Shown here in pieces: positions 13,497 through 15,725 of a stretch of 15,725 bases of DNA. The notes under the pieces were generated by a model. The model was not told where the DNA came from, did not search any database, and worked only from the letters and a program-made list of their open reading frames with translations. How positions within the stretch are numbered: the stretch's first letter is position 1; the number at the start of each line of letters is the position of its first letter. The DNA is from Campylobacteraceae bacterium. GTDB taxonomy: Bacteria > Campylobacterota > Campylobacteria > Campylobacterales > Sulfurovaceae. The DNA lies in assembly GCA_027023145.1 (NCBI GenBank), contig JALVWV010000070.1:1-15725 (forward strand). Direction: 5' to 3'. The translations under genes were made by a program, and so were the position numbers.

Positions 13497-14237
13497 ATGA
13501 ATATCCTATTGATTGGTGCTGGCAACATGGGTGGAGCCATGCTCGCCGGGCTTGATCGCACGCATGTTACCGTCGTTGAAGCATACGCACCCCGTGTCAA
13601 AGAACTCTCCAAACTCTACCCAGAGATCACAATCCTTGATACCATCCCTGCACTCGATGGTTATGTAGTTTTGCTGGCAGTTAAACCTCAGTCATTGGAG
13701 GGAATGACCTTTGAGGGGGAGGCGGAGGCGCTCATCTCGATCCTTGCGGGCACCCCTCTGGCGACCCTGAGAGAGAAGATTCAGGCACGTGCCTACATCC
13801 GTGCGATGCCTAATCTGGCAGCACTGAAACAAAAGGCCGTCACTTCGGTTACGGGGGATACACATTTCAAAGAGCAGGCACTGGAGATTCTCTCGAGCAT
13901 CGGTCGGGCGATCTGGCTTGAGAATGAAAAACAGCTCGACATCGCCACTGGCATCGGCGGATCGGCTCCGGCGTGGCTGGCACTTGTGGCCGAAGCGCTG
14001 GCTGATGGTGCGGTCAATATGGGACTGCCCCGTGCGACAAGTTACGAATACCTTCCCATGCTTTTTGAAGGGATGGGTGCGCTGCTGGCCGAAGAACACC
14101 CCGCCTTGCTCAAAGACCGCGTCATGTCTCCCGGTGGCACCACCGCCGCTGGCTATGCCCAACTCGAGGCCGCTGGGACACGTAATGCTTTCATGCAGGC
14201 GATGAAAGCGTGCTATGAGAGGACGCAAACACTCTAA
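13497..14237 (+). CDS. proC: pyrroline-5-carboxylate reductase
   Basis: ProC reduces 1-pyrroline-5-carboxylate to L-proline with NAD(P)H, the last step of proline synthesis, in the cytoplasm. The Rossmann motif is LIGAGNMGGAM (residues 5-15). VLLAVKPQ is the usual segment after the nucleotide-binding strands. The C-terminal dimerisation domain carries ATGIGGSAPAW and the signature SPGGTTAAG (about 211-219) with LEAAGTR. At 246 residues it is slightly short for the family but complete. AGGAA at 13486-13490 precedes the start. Confidence 0.93.
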   Translation: MNILLIGAGNMGGAMLAGLDRTHVTVVEAYAPRVKELSKLYPEITILDTIPALDGYVVLLAVKPQSLEGMTFEGEAEALISILAGTPLATLREKIQARAYIRAMPNLAALKQKAVTSVTGDTHFKEQALEILSSIGRAIWLENEKQLDIATGIGGSAPAWLALVAEALADGAVNMGLPRATSYEYLPMLFEGMGALLAEEHPALLKDRVMSPGGTTAAGYAQLEAAGTRNAFMQAMKACYERTQTL

Positions 14238-14245
14238 TCCGGGGG

Positions 14246-14261
14246 CACGACTTCAGTCGTG
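14246..14261 (+). terminator. hairpin CACGAC-TTCA-GTCGTG after proC, possible terminator
   Basis: A perfect 6-bp stem with TTCA loop lies 8 bp after the proC stop and is followed by TTATTTT, so it could act as an intrinsic terminator. The loop and inner stem (GACTTCAGTC) are the same as in the hairpin at 13337-13352, so it may also be a copy of a dispersed palindrome. Confidence 0.5.
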
Positions 14262-14342
14262 TTATTTTCAGCGACTGCACCAAAAGACATACTTTCCGAT
14301 AAAGTCGCTGCTCTAGAGGATTGCCAACACAAGGAGCTAACC

Positions 14343-15278
14343 ATGTATCTGTTTTCCGATCGCCTCTACCGCAAAGATGAAATTGCTCTCGATGACAACC
14401 AAAAACAGGTGATATTCACCACGATCGACAATGAGACAATTTTAGATTGGCTCAATGTCCATGGATTTCCTGAAAGTTTTATCGAAGATATTCAAAACGA
14501 AGATCAGAGTATTGCCTATGAATATAATGCCAAATTCCGTCTTATTATTCTTAAGTACTTCGTAGAGGATGATGAGGATGATATGCTCTATGAGGATGAA
14601 AACGTTGTCATCATCATCACCGATACGACGTTGCTGTTTCTCAGCCGGGATATGCGGATCATTAAGCACGTCACCACCAAGCTTTACAAGCGGTATGATC
14701 AGCGCGATTCACTCGAGTATATTACATATACTATCATTGACATTATGGTGGACAACACGATGAACATTATTGATCGGATTGACGATCAACTCGAAGAGAT
14801 CGAAGACCGCATTTTTGCGGAGGATCTGGACGAACAAGAGGTACAGAAGAGCCTCTATTTCGCCCGCCGTACTCTCAACCGTATCACCAAACTCTCTGTC
14901 CAGTCCAACGATGTTGTCAATAAAATATATAACCATTTTACCGTCGAAGCGCGTCAGAAGCTCAAGTATGAGTTTATCGATCTCAAGGAGCATCTTTCTT
15001 TTTCGATCAATGAATCCAAGACCTATCTTGACCGTACTGGCTATCTTCAAAATCTTCTCATGGGCTTCATGAGCAACCGCATGAATCAGGCGATGCAACG
15101 GCTGGCTGCTATCTCGCTGATTTTCCTTCCGCTGACCTTTCTCGTAGGGGTCTACGGCATGAACTTTGATTTCATGCCGGAGTTGCGATGGAAATATGGG
15201 TATTTTGCTGTATGGGGGGTCAACCTCATCGTGGCGTGGCTGATCTATCGGTGGTTACGCCAGAAGAAGTGGATATAA
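14343..15278 (+). CDS. corA: CorA-family divalent cation transporter
   Basis: This 311-residue inner-membrane protein of the CorA family moves Mg2+ (also Co2+ or Ni2+ in some members) as a pentameric channel. The N-terminal two-thirds is a soluble acidic domain with a long helical stalk (about 140-250). It is followed by two membrane segments (about 252-270 and 286-304). The selectivity motif YGMN (residues 271-274) ends the first segment, and the protein closes with a basic tail RWLRQKKWI. The start at 14343 has AAGGAG at 14331-14336; the frame is open to 14259, but that extension lacks a ribosome binding site and would start in the proC terminator hairpin. A Zn2+ role (ZntB-like) cannot be excluded. 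Confidence 0.9.
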   Translation: MYLFSDRLYRKDEIALDDNQKQVIFTTIDNETILDWLNVHGFPESFIEDIQNEDQSIAYEYNAKFRLIILKYFVEDDEDDMLYEDENVVIIITDTTLLFLSRDMRIIKHVTTKLYKRYDQRDSLEYITYTIIDIMVDNTMNIIDRIDDQLEEIEDRIFAEDLDEQEVQKSLYFARRTLNRITKLSVQSNDVVNKIYNHFTVEARQKLKYEFIDLKEHLSFSINESKTYLDRTGYLQNLLMGFMSNRMNQAMQRLAAISLIFLPLTFLVGVYGMNFDFMPELRWKYGYFAVWGVNLIVAWLIYRWLRQKKWI

Positions 15279-15293
15279 TTTGATTCTTTATGC

Positions 15294-15299
15294 TATAAT
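15294..15299 (+). promoter_or_regulatory. rnpB -10 box
   Basis: A perfect TATAAT ends 5 bases before the first base of the RNase P P1 helix (15305), the expected distance to a transcription start. The -35 position (around 15270-15276, TGGATAT) is a poor match and overlaps the corA stop codon. Confidence 0.7.
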
Positions 15300-15304
15300 C
15301 CTAT

Positions 15305-15694
15305 CGAAGGCAGGCAGGTAGCAGCTGGCAGCATCGTGCTGCGAGAGGAAAGTCCGGGCTGCACGCAAGGCAGGACTCCATCTAACGGATGGCCGGAGCG
15401 ATCCGAGGGCAAGTGCAACAGAAAGCAAACCGCCTGCTGAAAGGGTCAGACCCGCAACGATAACGCTGAAGCATTATCATTGAGGTCAGACCCTTTGGCG
15501 GGTAAGGGTGAAAGGGTGGGGTAAGAGCCCACCGGTGGGGGTGGTAACATCCTCAGCCAGGTAAACCCTGTCCGCAGCAAGGGGCACCAGGTATAAGCTT
15601 TGCATCTTTTGTGTGTCCCGCTCGAGCTTGTCGGCAACGGCAAGCCTAGATAAATTGCTACCCACGACAGAACCCGGCTTATCGCCTGCCTTCG
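15305..15694 (+). ncRNA. rnpB: RNase P RNA, bacterial type A
   Basis: This is the catalytic RNA of RNase P, which trims the 5' ends of pre-tRNAs. The ends pair perfectly as helix P1 (15305-15315 CGAAGGCAGGC with 15684-15694). The universally conserved 5' core GAGGAAAGTCCGGGCT is at 15345-15360, ACAGAAAGCAAACCGCC near 15418-15434, GGTAAGGGTGAAAGGGTG near 15500-15518 and the 3' core GACAGAACCCGGCTTA at 15666-15681. The arm between 15431 and 15500 (P12 by alignment with the E. coli RNA from memory) is long and carries a duplicated GGTCAGACC motif. A T5 run (15696-15700) directly after P1 suits termination. Confidence 0.96.
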
Positions 15695-15725
15695 CTTTTT
15701 GTCTGCACAGGTGTGAGTGTTTGCT

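Noticed and set aside
13692..14228. Minus-strand open frame of 178 codons opposite proC
   Set aside because: Shadow of proC, which has full family signatures on the plus strand.
15446..15643. Minus-strand ORF within the RNase P region
   Set aside because: The region is a structured RNA gene with all conserved core motifs; the ORF is incidental.

Overview
The window looks like the chromosome of a sulfur-oxidising, probably autotrophic member of the Campylobacterota (formerly Epsilonproteobacteria). The grounds are an oorDABC-type 2-oxoacid:ferredoxin oxidoreductase in the D-A-B-C order known from Campylobacter and Helicobacter, a type A RNase P RNA, strong AAGGAG ribosome binding sites before nearly every gene, and Sox proteins with single-heme SoxA and Tat-exported SoxC, SoxY and SoxB. 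The genus cannot be fixed from the sequence alone; a relative of Sulfurimonas, Sulfurovum, Sulfuricurvum or Hydrogenimonas is plausible.

Layout. (1) 1-1220 is an AT-rich flank: the tail of an unknown gene, a possible 13-codon leader ORF coupled to a small ABC-type ATPase, and on the minus strand a decayed fragment resembling the N-terminus of an IS110-family transposase. (2) 1221-1495 is the sox control region, with an 11-bp-period direct repeat and a TATAAT box. (3) 1496-10276 is one long plus-strand sox block: soxC, soxD, soxX, soxY, soxZ, soxA, an unrecognised secreted 143-aa protein, soxB, a cytochrome c-thioredoxin fusion (SoxW-like), a MOSC-domain protein and a secreted DsrE-family protein. 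A strong hairpin lies in the 147-bp gap before soxB. (4) 10277-10428 carries a CRP/FNR-like palindrome ahead of oorDABC (10429-13317). (5) 13318-14342 holds proC, flanked by hairpin palindromes sharing a GACTTCAGTC core, with an 18-bp perfect palindrome and a heptanucleotide tandem repeat at its promoter. (6) corA and the RNase P RNA gene (rnpB) close the window.

How the genes work together. SoxXA would load thiosulfate oxidatively onto the C-terminal cysteine of SoxY in SoxYZ, SoxB would hydrolyse off sulfate, and SoxCD would oxidise the remaining sulfane sulfur before another SoxB step. The cytochrome-thioredoxin fusion and the DsrE protein are likely periplasmic helpers for thiol redox or persulfide handling. 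The MOSC protein may serve the molybdenum cofactor of SoxC. OorDABC makes or uses 2-oxoglutarate with ferredoxin, as in the reductive TCA cycle, so energy generation and carbon fixation genes sit side by side.

The points most worth a second look are the single contiguous soxCD-XYZA-orf-B-W block (Campylobacterota usually split these into two clusters, from memory), the unrecognised 143-aa protein in the soxK position, the cytochrome-thioredoxin fusion, the tail module of MOSC plus periplasmic DsrE, and the dispersed palindromes, including one apparently built into the RNase P RNA P12 arm. I did not find convincing evidence of a wholly new system; the soxA-soxB interval protein and the W-MOSC-DsrE tail are the best candidates for undescribed function.
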